Assembly (NCBI GenBank): GCA_028561875.1
Contig: JAQQTI010000001.1
Location: 186,001-250,000, forward strand
Length of the DNA: 64,000 bases
Origin: Methanomassiliicoccaceae archaeon COG_1
GTDB lineage: Archaea > Thermoplasmatota > Thermoplasmata > Methanomassiliicoccales > Methanomethylophilaceae
Reading direction: 5' to 3'
This document shows positions 26,647 to 35,228 of the stretch, in pieces; within the stretch, counting starts at the first letter, position 1; each line of letters starts with the position of its first letter. A program made the position numbers and the translations under genes. Under the pieces are notes generated by a model, which searched no databases, was not told the origin of the DNA, and saw nothing but the letters and a program-made list of their open reading frames with translations.

Positions 26647-27853
26647 TGACCTTCCATCCGTCACCGACCACCACCTCGGAAACGTCGTACTCGGTGATCC
26701 TTCTCAGGAAGTTCTTGCCGAAGCGTTCCATGGTGCCGTCGTGGCGCACCCTCCTTACCGCGGTGCTGTAGGTGGGCAGGCTCGCCATCATGTTGCGGAT
26801 GCTGCGAATCCCGGCGAGTTCAGTGATTACTGCCGAGCCGTAGATGGCATCGGGGCAGAGGCTGTTCTTGGGGAAGATGAACGTCCCATTCAGCAGACCT
26901 CCGAAATCGGCGCCGTTCTTCCTGATTGCGTCCGTGACGGATTCTATGTCACCGCGGGTACGTACCAATCTCCGCTTAGGCTCCCCTTCGTCCTTCTCGT
27001 CCTCCCTCAGGCCGAAGCCCTGCCCGAAGGCGTTCTCCACGACGGCGGGGGCGTCAAAGGGGACCACCGCGATGCGCGGCTCAAGGTACATTATCATAAG
27101 CGCCAAGAGCATATCGCCCTGCACGAACTTACCGTTCTCGTCTAGGAGGGCGAAACGAGTGCAGTCGCCGTTGTAGGCGATGCCGACGCTACCGATGCTG
27201 GCGTTCACGAAGTCGGAGAGGCTGGCGAGCTCGGTCTTATCTATGCCGGGGGAGCGGGGGGCGCACTCGGAGCCGCTGTGGGCGTTGAGGCTCACCACGT
27301 CCGCACCGGCGGCGGTGAGGGCCCACGGGGCACAGGTTGCCGAAGAGCCGCAGCCGCAGTCCATGATGACGTACCCGCCGGACTTCATGCCGTTGCGCAG
27401 GGTGGCGGATACGTATCTCCGGGAGGCTCCGAAGTCGGTGGTCGCTCTGCCGATGCCAGAGGGGGCGTCCCCTGTGGGGTCTTCCGGTGGCGCGAGCAGG
27501 TCGGTGATCTGCTCCGAGGAGAACTGCGAGCCGTCGGGGTTGTGCAGGATGATCCCGCTCACATCCCCCCAGCTCTCGGGGGAGCCGACGGAGGCTATGC
27601 AGTCGGCTTCCAGGGCGAATGCGACGCATGCTGCCGGTGCAGGTACGACCCCCGCGTCGATGGCATGCGCGCCTGCGGATATGACCCCGGAGGTGAGGGC
27701 ACGGACGATCATCGCAGAGCTGCTCGAGGAGTCTCTCGCGACGGCGACCCGACGGTATTTCCTGCCCAAGCACATGCCCACCTCCAAGGCGTCCTCGGGA
27801 GTCATGCGCTCGCCTTCCCCCGGGAAGAGGGAGGGAGCGGCGCGTTGTTCCAT
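26393..27853 (-). CDS. Phosphohexomutase-fold pseudoenzyme (catalytic motifs lost)
   Basis: About 450 family-like residues resembling phosphomannomutase/phosphoglucosamine mutase in order and length: VAVARDSSSSS, a GVVPAPA strand, GGYVIMDCGCGSS, VGIAYNGDCTRFALLDENG and GGLLNGTFIFP. All four active-site loops are altered. The phosphoserine loop TASHNP aligns with SVGSPE (~85-90; Ser to Val or shifted). The metal loop DGDGDR is NGDCTR (~226-231). The sugar loop GExSGH is GLLNGT (~320). The phosphate loop RxSGTEP is VDPDDP (~412). Mutase activity is therefore unlikely. I start at MEQRAAPSLF. No stop follows the family end (~26510), and the frame stays open to 26393 against the convergent JAMM gene. 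Confidence 0.75.
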   Translation of the reverse strand: MEQRAAPSLFPGEGERMTPEDALEVGMCLGRKYRRVAVARDSSSSSAMIVRALTSGVISAGAHAIDAGVVPAPAACVAFALEADCIASVGSPESWGDVSGIILHNPDGSQFSSEQITDLLAPPEDPTGDAPSGIGRATTDFGASRRYVSATLRNGMKSGGYVIMDCGCGSSATCAPWALTAAGADVVSLNAHSGSECAPRSPGIDKTELASLSDFVNASIGSVGIAYNGDCTRFALLDENGKFVQGDMLLALMIMYLEPRIAVVPFDAPAVVENAFGQGFGLREDEKDEGEPKRRLVRTRGDIESVTDAIRKNGADFGGLLNGTFIFPKNSLCPDAIYGSAVITELAGIRSIRNMMASLPTYSTAVRRVRHDGTMERFGKNFLRRITEYDVSEVVVGDGWKVIMKNGQYIVNVDPDDPRYMRIAAESQDRVYLVTMLEQASEIVEASARLRFAPPPSSRPHTACRGVSSRRGNCRPPSFSCRMAGR

Positions 27854-28033
27854 GGGCGGGAAGATTGCGTGGGCGGATATAACGGTTGGCGGACTATATT
27901 TCATGTCAACAGGGGCGTCCAGAGCAGGGAATCCGAGTCCAAAAGAGGCCCGAAATGGCCGAAAATGGGCAAATATTTAAATACTATATACTCGTATTTT
28001 TCGACTGGCTATAACATAGCTAGGGATCATTCT

Positions 28034-28252
28034 ATGGCAATGCAAAAAATTGACATCGGAAGGGCGAAGCAGATTTGCGCTAACAAGGGACTTCATCCCG
28101 GGAAGGTCAAGGGAACCACCGGAATCCAGTTCACCAAGGGCTCCAACAGCAGGCTCGACGTCATCGGGTGGGAGGAGTTCGAGAGCATCCTTCGCCAGAG
28201 AGGCCTCGCCATCTACGAGTCCGGCGGTTGGATGAAGATCATGAAGGCCTGA
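28034..28252 (+). CDS. Small basic protein of unknown function, strongly promoted
   Basis: 72 residues (MAMQKIDIGRAKQICANK...). It alternates short basic and hydrophobic segments (GLHPGKVKGTTGIQF, RLDVIGWEEFESILRQRG, LAIYESGGWMKIMK), suggesting a compact alpha/beta domain; the pI is basic. I do not recognise the family. A strong AT-rich promoter (AAATATTTAAATACTATATA, ~27971-27990) lies 45-60 bases upstream, and a perfect hairpin with U-tract follows, so it is a discrete, probably abundant transcript. Confidence 0.75.
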   Translation: MAMQKIDIGRAKQICANKGLHPGKVKGTTGIQFTKGSNSRLDVIGWEEFESILRQRGLAIYESGGWMKIMKA

Positions 28253-28278
28253 GGGTCCTCCTCCAAACGACTTAATCC

Positions 28279-28309
28279 AAGGCGCCCTTGCAGGCGCCTT
28301 TCTTTTTTT
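28279..28309 (+). terminator. Intrinsic-type terminator after the 72-residue gene
   Basis: Perfect 8-bp stem AAGGCGCC (28279-28286) / GGCGCCTT (28293-28300) with a 6-base loop, then TCTTTTTTTAT. The same T-rich run ends in TTTTTATAG, which is ~29 bases before tRNA-Leu and likely doubles as its TATA box. Confidence 0.8.
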
Positions 28310-28337
28310 ATAGTTGAAGTATCTAGCCTCCAGTATT

Positions 28338-28424
28338 GCAGAGGTAGTCAAGCCTGGCCAACGACGTTAGGTTCAGGGCCTAATCCATAGCGGTCCACGG
28401 GTCCAAATCCCGCCCTCTGCACCA
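28338..28424 (+). tRNA. tRNA-Leu (CAG)
   Basis: Acceptor GCAGAGG/CCTCTGC, discriminator A, CCA encoded (28422-28424). The anticodon stem TTAGG/CCTAA closes TTCAGGG, giving CAG. The long variable arm is typical of a class II tRNA-Leu. TATA TTTTTATAG at ~28304-28312. Confidence 0.93.
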
Positions 28425-28510
28425 TCCTTTATATGATGTCTGTCCGGCATCTCGTGCGGTTTTCCACGCGTCTCGGCAACTATAACCGCAACCCCGCCCT
28501 TACGTCGGAC

Positions 28511-29845
28511 ATGGCTCAGACGACCTTGTTCGGGGGCCCCCGCACCGAATCCTCCAGCCCCGGGGCGCCCCTAGCCGGGCGCATGAGGCCGGACGGCCTT
28601 GACGGGTTCGTCGGGCAGGCGAAGCTTCTCGGCGATGGCCGGCCGCTGCGTATGATGATAGAGCGGGACGAGGTACCCTCCATTATATTCTGGGGACCGC
28701 CAGGGGTGGGTAAGACTACCCTGGCGAACATCATCGCCAACCGCACATCCGCCGAGTTCGTGCGCTTCAGCGCCGTCACTGGGGGCATCAGGGAAGCGAA
28801 GGCGGTTATGGAAGAGGCCGAACGCCGCAGAAAGAACGGCAGGCGCACAGTCCTATTCGTCGACGAGATTCACCGCTTCAACAGGGCGCAGCAGGATGCC
28901 TTCCTCCCCTACGTTGAAAAAGGGAGCATAACGCTCATCGGCGCCACCACAGAGAATCCTTCATTCGAGGTAAATCCCGCCCTGCTCTCCCGCTGCAGGA
29001 TCTTTGTTCTCGATGGCCTTTCCGATGAGGACGTTCTCACGCTCCTGCGCCGGGCGCTCTCCGACCCGAAAGGGCTAGATTCCAGAGTGTATGCTGATGA
29101 CTGCGCCCTTGGTGCCATCGCGCGCTATGCCAACGGCGATGCGCGTACCGCCCTCAACGCCCTCGAAGTTTGCGCCTCGGTGTGCGGGGATGCGGGCATA
29201 ACCGAGAACGTCGTCGTCGAGGCCGTCGGCGGGAGGACGCTCCTCTACGACCGCGATGGTGAGGAGCATTATAATCTCATCTCCGCTCTACACAAGTCTA
29301 TGAGAAACTCCGACCCGGACGCTGCGGTCTATTGGCTCGCTCGCATGCTTGACGGCGGGGAGGATCCCGTGTACATCGCGCGCCGGCTCATTGAGTTCTC
29401 TGGGGACGACGTCGGCCTCGCCGACCCCAATGCCATGCTCGAGGCGGTGGCGTGTTTAACAGCCTGCCGGAACCTCGGCATGCCAGAGTGCAGGTACGCC
29501 CTCGCGCAGACGGCGATTTACCTATCCCTCGCACCGCGTTCGAACTCGGTCGGAACGGCTATGGAGGCCGCCATGAAGGATGTGAGGGAGATGCCGGCGG
29601 AGCCCGTGCCGATGCACCTCCGCAACGCCGAGACGAAACTCATGGAGGGCCTGGGATACGGGAAGGGCTACCAATATCCGGAGGGTACGCCAGAGAAGAT
29701 TACAAAGATGCAGTGTCTGCCGGACTCGCTCAGGGACCGGGAGTACTACCGTCCCGGGGACAGGGGAAGCGAGGTGCTCTATCGTCGCCGGCTCAGGGAG
29801 ATACGCGCGTGGAGGGCGGGTGAGAGAGACTCCCCGCCGGGATGA
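28511..29845 (+). CDS. rarA: RarA/MgsA-type replication-associated AAA+ ATPase, copy 1
   Basis: Clamp-loader-like ATPase that acts at stalled forks. 444 residues from MAQTTLFGG. Walker [12 protein letters not shown], Walker [22 protein letters not shown], sensor 1 [14 protein letters not shown] and Arg finger region ALLSRCRIF are intact. The C-terminal tetramerisation part carries [20 protein letters not shown] and [14 protein letters not shown] long in-frame extension back to 28433 was rejected because it overlaps the promoter region behind the tRNA. The stop overlaps the start of the second copy (ATGA at 29842). Confidence 0.9.
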   Translation: MAQTTLFGGPRTESSSPGAPLAGRMRPDGLDGFVGQAKLLGDGRPLRMMIERDEVPSIIFWGPPGVGKTTLANIIANRTSAEFVRFSAVTGGIREAKAVMEEAERRRKNGRRTVLFVDEIHRFNRAQQDAFLPYVEKGSITLIGATTENPSFEVNPALLSRCRIFVLDGLSDEDVLTLLRRALSDPKGLDSRVYADDCALGAIARYANGDARTALNALEVCASVCGDAGITENVVVEAVGGRTLLYDRDGEEHYNLISALHKSMRNSDPDAAVYWLARMLDGGEDPVYIARRLIEFSGDDVGLADPNAMLEAVACLTACRNLGMPECRYALAQTAIYLSLAPRSNSVGTAMEAAMKDVREMPAEPVPMHLRNAETKLMEGLGYGKGYQYPEGTPEKITKMQCLPDSLRDREYYRPGDRGSEVLYRRRLREIRAWRAGERDSPPG

Positions 29846-31206
29846 CCATGCAGAGCATGCTTGAGCCTTTGAGAGAGGGGAGGGGACCCTTGGCGGAGCG
29901 CATGCGCCCCAAGGATATAGACGGTTTCGTGGGGCAGGAGGCCCTCTTCGGCGAGGGCGGCGCCCTCCGTGTGTTGATCGAGCGGGACGAGATGCCCTCG
30001 ATGATCCTATGGGGCCCGCCGGGAACGGGGAAGACCACCATCGCCCGCATCATCGCCGCGCGCACCTCGGCGGAATCCGTCGAGATGTCCGCCGTCACGG
30101 GAACGCTAGCGGATCTCCGCTCAGTGTCGTCTGCCGCCGAGGCCCGCCGCGGGAAAGGCGGGAAGACGGTCCTGTTCATCGACGAGATCCACCGCTTCAG
30201 CAAGGCGCAGCAGGATGCACTGCTCCCGCTCGTCGAGAGAGGGAGCATAACCCTGATCGGTGCTACCACCGAGAACCCGTCCTTCTCCCTCAACTCCGCG
30301 CTGCTCTCCCGTTGCAGGGTGTTTGTGCTGAACCCCCTCCCGGATGAGAAGGTGGGGGAGATACTCAGGAGGGCGTTGGAGACGGGGTTCCCGAGCATGC
30401 ATGCGGAGGCGGACAAAGAGGTTCTGCGCGCCATCGCCGTCTACGCGAACGGTGACGCCCGCAAGGCACTCAACGCCCTCGAGTATGCCGCCTCCGTCGC
30501 TGAAGCAGGGAACGGGGAGATTACCGAGGGCATCCTCTCGGAGGCACTCGGTAAACGTACTGTCCTCTACGACAAGTGCGGCGAGGAGCACTACAACATC
30601 ATCTCCGCGTTCCACGAGGGAATGCGCAACACAGATCCAGATGCGGCGTTATATTGGCTCGCCCGTATGCTTGACGGCGGGGAGGACCCGGTGTACATCG
30701 CGAGGCGCCTAGTGAGCGCCGCCTCGGAGACCGCCGGCCTTGCCGACGAGAGGGCGATGCGTATGGCCGTTGCGTGCTACGAGGCTTGTATGGAGCCGGA
30801 CCCTGCGGTGCGTCGCGCCGTCCTCGTCGAGACCGCGGTATACCTTGCGATGTCCCCGCGCACGAATGCCGTGCCGATGGCCATCGGGCATGCCCTCGGC
30901 GATGTGCACAAGAACCGGGCGGAGCCTGTCCCGATGCAGATCCGCAATGCGTCGACGAGGCTCATGGGCGAGCTCGGCTATGGTAAGGGCTACAAATACG
31001 CAGAGGATGCCGAGTGGAAGATCACGAAGATGCAGTGCCTGCCGGATTCGCTCAGAGATCGGGCCTACTACGAGCCTGGGCCGAAGGGCGACGAGGTATA
31101 TTACGCCCGCAGGCTAGGAGGCATTCGCGATTGGAGGGCGGGAAGGAGGAAGGACCCGTTCCGCCGACGGGGGCCATACCCTCTGGTGCCAACAGGGTGC
31201 ATGTAG
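29842..31206 (+). CDS. rarA: RarA/MgsA-type replication-associated AAA+ ATPase, copy 2
   Basis: Tandem paralogue of the preceding gene, about 454 residues. Walker A GPPGTGKTTIA, Walker [44 protein letters not shown] and [20 protein letters not shown] are all intact, so both copies look active. ATGA coupling implies equal expression, perhaps as a hetero-oligomer. The N terminus lacks the QTTLFGG start of copy 1, an element that in RarA relatives can contact the clamp. The last ~20 residues (Arg/Pro-rich, ending at a TAG) extend beyond copy 1. Confidence 0.9.
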   Translation: MTMQSMLEPLREGRGPLAERMRPKDIDGFVGQEALFGEGGALRVLIERDEMPSMILWGPPGTGKTTIARIIAARTSAESVEMSAVTGTLADLRSVSSAAEARRGKGGKTVLFIDEIHRFSKAQQDALLPLVERGSITLIGATTENPSFSLNSALLSRCRVFVLNPLPDEKVGEILRRALETGFPSMHAEADKEVLRAIAVYANGDARKALNALEYAASVAEAGNGEITEGILSEALGKRTVLYDKCGEEHYNIISAFHEGMRNTDPDAALYWLARMLDGGEDPVYIARRLVSAASETAGLADERAMRMAVACYEACMEPDPAVRRAVLVETAVYLAMSPRTNAVPMAIGHALGDVHKNRAEPVPMQIRNASTRLMGELGYGKGYKYAEDAEWKITKMQCLPDSLRDRAYYEPGPKGDEVYYARRLGGIRDWRAGRRKDPFRRRGPYPLVPTGCM

Positions 31207-31316
31207 TACGAATCTGATGAACCGGCCCTTCGTTGTTTCCGCTCCATCCCCAGAACAATGTGTTCGGCAGGGGTCCAGTCGATGGGTTCACTCGACTCTC
31301 CGAGATTCGTCGCCAG

Positions 31317-31583
31317 TCATAGCAGAAGGGCGGTGACCGCCAGACCGGTGACGATCACTATTATCAGGACGATGCCTACGGCGAACCACTTCCGGTCACC
31401 CTCCTGCCACAGGCAGGCCTCTGAAGCGACGATGCTGGCCATGGGCGTGAAGATTAGCGTGATGATTCCGAGCCACAGGAGTCCGTCATAATCCAGCACC
31501 GCCGAGGCTATCAGACCAGCGGCGAGTAAGGCTATCCCGGCGTGCGTTCCGACCTTCAGTACAAGGGAGGTCCAGAGGTTCAG
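31317..31583 (-). CDS. DUF1634-type small membrane partner of TSUP carrier, non-ATG start
   Basis: Continuous frame of up to 88 residues reading LNLWTSLVLKVGTHAGIALL, AAGLIASAVLDYDGLLW, LGIITLIFTPMASIVASEAC and a final helix VGIVLIIVIVTGLAVTALLL. The three helices match DUF1634 proteins, which are regularly encoded beside TSUP carriers. No ATG, GTG or TTG occurs upstream of the GTG at 31499, which would cut off the first helix. The only codon that keeps it is CTG at 31581-31583, overlapping the TSUP stop as CTGA. I therefore propose a CTG start coupled to the TSUP stop; the 60-residue GTG form is the alternative. Confidence 0.6.
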   Translation of the reverse strand: MNLWTSLVLKVGTHAGIALLAAGLIASAVLDYDGLLWLGIITLIFTPMASIVASEACLWQEGDRKWFAVGIVLIIVIVTGLAVTALLL

Positions 31584-32413
31584 CTCCCCGGTCGCAGTAT
31601 CCCCCCCGCTTCAAGCAGCGTCACAGTCGCGACGCAGAAGAAGACCACGCTCATGTACCTCTTCAACGATGAAGCCCCTATACGTGTCGAGACCGCCCTG
31701 CCGGCGACCGCGCCGGAGAACGCCCCAACGGCGACCGCGCCGGCCACGTCGAGCACCACACTTCCGTTCAGGAAGTAAATCAGCGCGCCGGAGAACGCGG
31801 TGATTCCGATCATATAGTTGCTAGTGGCGCTGGCTACCTTGATTGGAACATGCATGTGTATGTTCATCAGCGGGACCTTGACCGCCCCGCCCCCCACTCC
31901 GGTCATGGAGGACATCGCCCCAGCTGCGGTGCAGAGTGCCAGTCCGGACCTAAGATTCCTAACGGCGTACCAGCGTTTCGTCCTGTCGAGGGGGTCTCTG
32001 TACTCGAACGACATATCCGTCTGCTCGTTTTCAGGGATGCTTCTCCTCTCAGGGGATGCTACCATCTTGAATCCGCTGTATGCCATAACGGCGGAGAACA
32101 GGATTAGCAGAACGGTGTTCTCCAGGTAGAGGGCCAGCGAGGCTCCTGCGATGGCACCTATAGAAGTGGTGACCTCCATGAGCATCCCGAGGCGCACGTT
32201 TGACTGTCCCTGTCTAACATATCCGTAGGCGGACCCGGTAGAGACGGCGACGATTCCTATGAGGGAGGCCGCCGTGGCCTCCGTCATCTCCATGCCGAAC
32301 ATCACGGTGAGGACCGGGATGAATACGATGCCGCCGCCCAGCCCGAAGAGGGCACCGACGATACCAGCTCCGACGGATATGAGAATCAGCGCACACAAGA
32401 GCAGCGGTTCCAT
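31580..32413 (-). CDS. TSUP/TauE-family anion carrier (sulfite/sulfonate exporter-like)
   Basis: 277 residues, about eight helices, starting MEPLLLCALILISVG. Two repeats carry the family motif GALFGLGGGIVFIPVL and GAMSSMTGVGGGAVKVPLMN. TSUP proteins move sulfite, sulfoacetate, thiosulfate and similar anions; the substrate is not evident. The start faces the ThiI-like gene across ~50 bases with one AT-rich block (CTAATAAAACC, ~32436-32446). Coupled to the DUF1634 gene. Confidence 0.87.
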   Translation of the reverse strand: MEPLLLCALILISVGAGIVGALFGLGGGIVFIPVLTVMFGMEMTEATAASLIGIVAVSTGSAYGYVRQGQSNVRLGMLMEVTTSIGAIAGASLALYLENTVLLILFSAVMAYSGFKMVASPERRSIPENEQTDMSFEYRDPLDRTKRWYAVRNLRSGLALCTAAGAMSSMTGVGGGAVKVPLMNIHMHVPIKVASATSNYMIGITAFSGALIYFLNGSVVLDVAGAVAVGAFSGAVAGRAVSTRIGASSLKRYMSVVFFCVATVTLLEAGGILRPGS

Positions 32414-32465
32414 CGTGCGACCATAGACGGGAATGCTAATAAAACCGTCCCCCGATTGCCGCGCT

Positions 32466-33398
32466 ATGGCGGTCCTCCTCGTCAGGTATTCAGAAATAGG
32501 TCTCAAAAGCATGCCCGTGCGCATGCGTTTCGAGTCCCGCATGAAGGAGAACATGATACAGATGCTGGCCGCCGACGGTGTCGAAGCCCTCGTGGGCAAG
32601 AGCGGGGCCAGATTTCTCGTGGAGTGCGTAGATGTGGGCGCAGGCGTGCGCTCCCTGCGCAGGGTCTTCGGGGTCGCCTCCATCTCGGTATGCGAATCAT
32701 GCGCGCCCGACCTCGACAGCATCTGCGCGAAGGCCGCGGAGTACTCGAAGACCAGGTTGGTGAATGGCAAGACATTCGCCGTGAAGGCTAGGCGCGAGGG
32801 GAATCAAAAGTTCACCTCCATGGATGTCGGAAGGCTAGCTGGCGACGCAATTTGGAACGCCAACCTCGACAAGAGTCCGAAGGTCGACCTCACGAACCCG
32901 GACGTCACATTCTGGATCGAGGTGCGCCCGAAGGCGGCGTACCTCTTCGATTCCTACATAAGTTGTCATGCGGGGTTCCCTATCGGGACGCAGGGCAGGG
33001 TCGTCGCCGACGTGGAGGACGATCGTGGTCTTCTCTCGGCGTGGTTGATGATGAAGCGCGGGTGCAAGGTGCTGGTGCGCGGAGGATACGGCAGAGAGGT
33101 CCTCTCTGCTTACGATCCCTCTCTCAAGGATGCGGACGGGCACTCAGACCGTGTGCTCGGGTACGTCAAGGGGTGGTCTCTTAAAGAGGTAGAGGGTTTC
33201 AATCCGAATGATTATGACCTGCCGGTGTTCTTCCCCACGGTGGGGATGCGGGACGCCGAGGTGGCGGAGCGGTTGAAAGCGATAAAGGAAGAAGCCGCTG
33301 GCAATCGAAATCCGTTCGTGCAGAATCACGCCTCCACATCTAGAAGGCGTGACAGCTTGGGTACGGGTTCCAAAGACAGTCGTTGGAATCATCCGTGA
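32466..33398 (+). CDS. ThiI-like THUMP protein without PP-loop (degenerate sulfurtransferase)
   Basis: The N-terminal ~165 residues are ThiI-like: ALLVRYSEIGLKS-type start, NFLD-like region then a THUMP domain (FAVKARREGNQKFTS, VDLTNPDVTFWIEVRPKAAYLF). The linker GFPIGTQGRVVA is followed in ThiI by the ATP-binding PP-loop SGGIDSPVA; here residues ~181-190 read VEDDRGLLSA, while flanking AWLMMKRGCKV is kept. The protein is ~310 residues against ~390-480 for active ThiI, and ends with a shortened LPVFFPTVGMRDAEV segment and a Ser/Arg tail. Thiouridine synthesis is therefore unlikely; tRNA binding through THUMP may persist. ATG at 32466, ~26 bases after the AT-rich block. Confidence 0.78.
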   Translation: MAVLLVRYSEIGLKSMPVRMRFESRMKENMIQMLAADGVEALVGKSGARFLVECVDVGAGVRSLRRVFGVASISVCESCAPDLDSICAKAAEYSKTRLVNGKTFAVKARREGNQKFTSMDVGRLAGDAIWNANLDKSPKVDLTNPDVTFWIEVRPKAAYLFDSYISCHAGFPIGTQGRVVADVEDDRGLLSAWLMMKRGCKVLVRGGYGREVLSAYDPSLKDADGHSDRVLGYVKGWSLKEVEGFNPNDYDLPVFFPTVGMRDAEVAERLKAIKEEAAGNRNPFVQNHASTSRRRDSLGTGSKDSRWNHP

Positions 33399-33552
33399 TG
33401 TGGCGTGCATTCGGTTAGGGGCTCACTTCTCAAGGACGACGGCCCTGTCGCGTTTCCGCTCCGTAAACGAGCAGATGCACTTCGGTTGTAACTTATCGGC
33501 GGTCAGGTTAGCCATGCCGATCCCTCGGATACACGTGTCCGCTCCTTCACGA

Positions 33553-34305
33553 TCATCCCTTGTGATTGTTTTCCGCGATAATCCTCTCCCATCTCTCCGT
33601 CGACAGGAACGAGTGCGGGGCGTCGAACTCCATCCTCTCCCACAATTGGTACGGAGCGGCGAAGGACAACAAATCCCGGTCTACGAATCTTCTCGCGAAC
33701 AGATCGGTCATGCCGATGACCGCGCGGGGCTCATCCGACTCCCCCTCCTTTCTCGGTATCGAGTATATCTGCTCGCAGGCGTGCCCGTGCTGAAGCACAG
33801 CGGCGGGGCCGGGCGCCCTCCGCGAATAGCCAGCAAGGCCGAACAAGGCGGATATCTCAAAGGGATCGGCGAGTACAGCGACGACCTCTGTCGAGGCGCG
33901 TCTCCTCTTCGCGTTGTCGTAGGGCTCGAACACGATGCAGTCCTCCCCGTCACCATAGTCGGGGAGGGCATTTAGCTGCAGCATGGCGGTCTCCGGGCGG
34001 TCGAACTCCCTTCTTCCACCGCCGTGTCTGAGACCGTCCGCGTGCTCCTCGGGGTTCGCGGACATCTTCATGGCAACTCTTTTCCTATCAGCGATGCCAC
34101 CGAATCCAAATCCGCTCAGAGCCCCGTGGCATTTCACGTCCAATTTCGCCGCGGCTGTCATATGCCCCTTCGAGGCCAGAAGAAACAGCGGAGGCACGGA
34201 GCAACGTCCTGAGGACGGCACGCGTGCATCTTCGGGGATCGCCGCGGCGCGGTAGATTGCCACAGGCATATGCTTAAGACGAATCATGTCGGCAACGCTG
34301 GACAT
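33553..34305 (-). CDS. DUF169 family protein
   Basis: 250-residue soluble protein. Starts MSSVADMIRLKHMPVAIYR, the usual DUF169 opening where LxxxPVAV is conserved, followed by CSVPPLFLLASKG, KCHGALSGFGFGG and a later DPFEISALFGLAGYSRR segment. Conserved Cys residues suggest metal or sulfur chemistry, but the function is unknown. DUF169 genes are frequent in methanogens and other anaerobes. It converges with the ThiI-like gene. Confidence 0.7.
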   Translation of the reverse strand: MSSVADMIRLKHMPVAIYRAAAIPEDARVPSSGRCSVPPLFLLASKGHMTAAAKLDVKCHGALSGFGFGGIADRKRVAMKMSANPEEHADGLRHGGGRREFDRPETAMLQLNALPDYGDGEDCIVFEPYDNAKRRRASTEVVAVLADPFEISALFGLAGYSRRAPGPAAVLQHGHACEQIYSIPRKEGESDEPRAVIGMTDLFARRFVDRDLLSFAAPYQLWERMEFDAPHSFLSTERWERIIAENNHKG

Positions 34306-34365
34306 GGGTTAAGCGATGTGATACGAATAAAAACGTGTTCCCTCTATCCAATCGCCGTCGAGAAA

Positions 34366-34393
34366 GTTAAACCGGGGGCCAGAGGCCCCCGGT
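34366..34393 (-). terminator. Terminator downstream of rpl15e
   Basis: A perfect 10-bp stem ACCGGGGGCC/GGCCCCCGGT (34371-34380 and 34384-34393) with a 3-base loop. Read on the minus strand it is followed by TTAACTTTCT, a T-rich run. It lies 15 bases past the L15e stop. Confidence 0.75.
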
Positions 34394-34407
34394 AACGGGG
34401 TTAAGGG

Positions 34408-35037
34408 TCACTTGGTCTTGTTGCCGTGGGCTGCAGCGGAGGGTCTCGCGCGTTCGGCGCCCTTACCCTTTTTGCCGAGGCCGCGCCCTCTCTTGCCGGC
34501 GGCGGTCTTGCCGCGGTAGACGCGGTTCTTGTGCTTGCCGCTGCAAATCCAGTTGATTTTGGGGTCCGTCTTGATGACGGGGTTCGCAGGGTCCACGAGG
34601 ATTACCTCGTACCATTCGTTCTGACCGTCGGCTCCGACCCAGTAGGAGTTGAGCACTTCAAGGTTCTGGTACCTCTTCTGGGTCCTCTCCTCTGCCATCC
34701 TCTGGAGGCTCTTCGCGACGATGAGCTGCTCCTCTCCTTTCCTTTTGGCGCGCCTTCCGGCGTTGATACGTCTCTTGCGGAAGGCCCCCTTGCGGACCTT
34801 GGCCCTGACGAGGACGTACCCCTGCTTGGCCTTGTATCCGAGGGCGCGGGCCCTGTCAAGCCGGGTGGGCTTCTCGATGCGAAGGAAGTTCTCCTCCTTC
34901 CTCCACCGAATCCTCCTCTCCTGGTTGAGCGCCTTGACGTATGTGTTGGGCGCGTCGCTCCAGGCCTCGGCTATGTACCTGTACATGCTCTTGCCGCTGA
35001 CTGCGGACTTCTCTTCAGACTGCTTCTCGTCTGCCAT
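34408..35037 (-). CDS. rpl15e: 50S ribosomal protein L15e
   Basis: 209 residues, starting MADEKQSEEK. Family hallmarks: SMYRYIAEAW, RRIRWRKEENFLRIEKPTRL, RARALGYKAKQGYVLVRAKV, RKGAFRKRR and GKHKNRVYRGKTAAGKRGRG. A ~15-residue acidic N-terminal extension precedes the usual start, and a basic low-complexity tail ends the protein. Monocistronic, with a strong terminator. Confidence 0.95.
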   Translation of the reverse strand: MADEKQSEEKSAVSGKSMYRYIAEAWSDAPNTYVKALNQERRIRWRKEENFLRIEKPTRLDRARALGYKAKQGYVLVRAKVRKGAFRKRRINAGRRAKRKGEEQLIVAKSLQRMAEERTQKRYQNLEVLNSYWVGADGQNEWYEVILVDPANPVIKTDPKINWICSGKHKNRVYRGKTAAGKRGRGLGKKGKGAERARPSAAAHGNKTK

Positions 35038-35228
35038 GTAATCACTTCCCGGATTCGCCCCGAAGGGTACAGCTCCGGCGGGACCGTTCCCGCGTACGGC
35101 GGGAGGTCTAGCTCGTATTTAATGGGTGTGACGGGGACTATGGCCGGAACTGCGGTGAGCCAGATTCTCGACGTGGCGACCCGGCACCAATGCAAGCCGC
35201 GTATACAGGCGGGGCATACGATGCAGAG

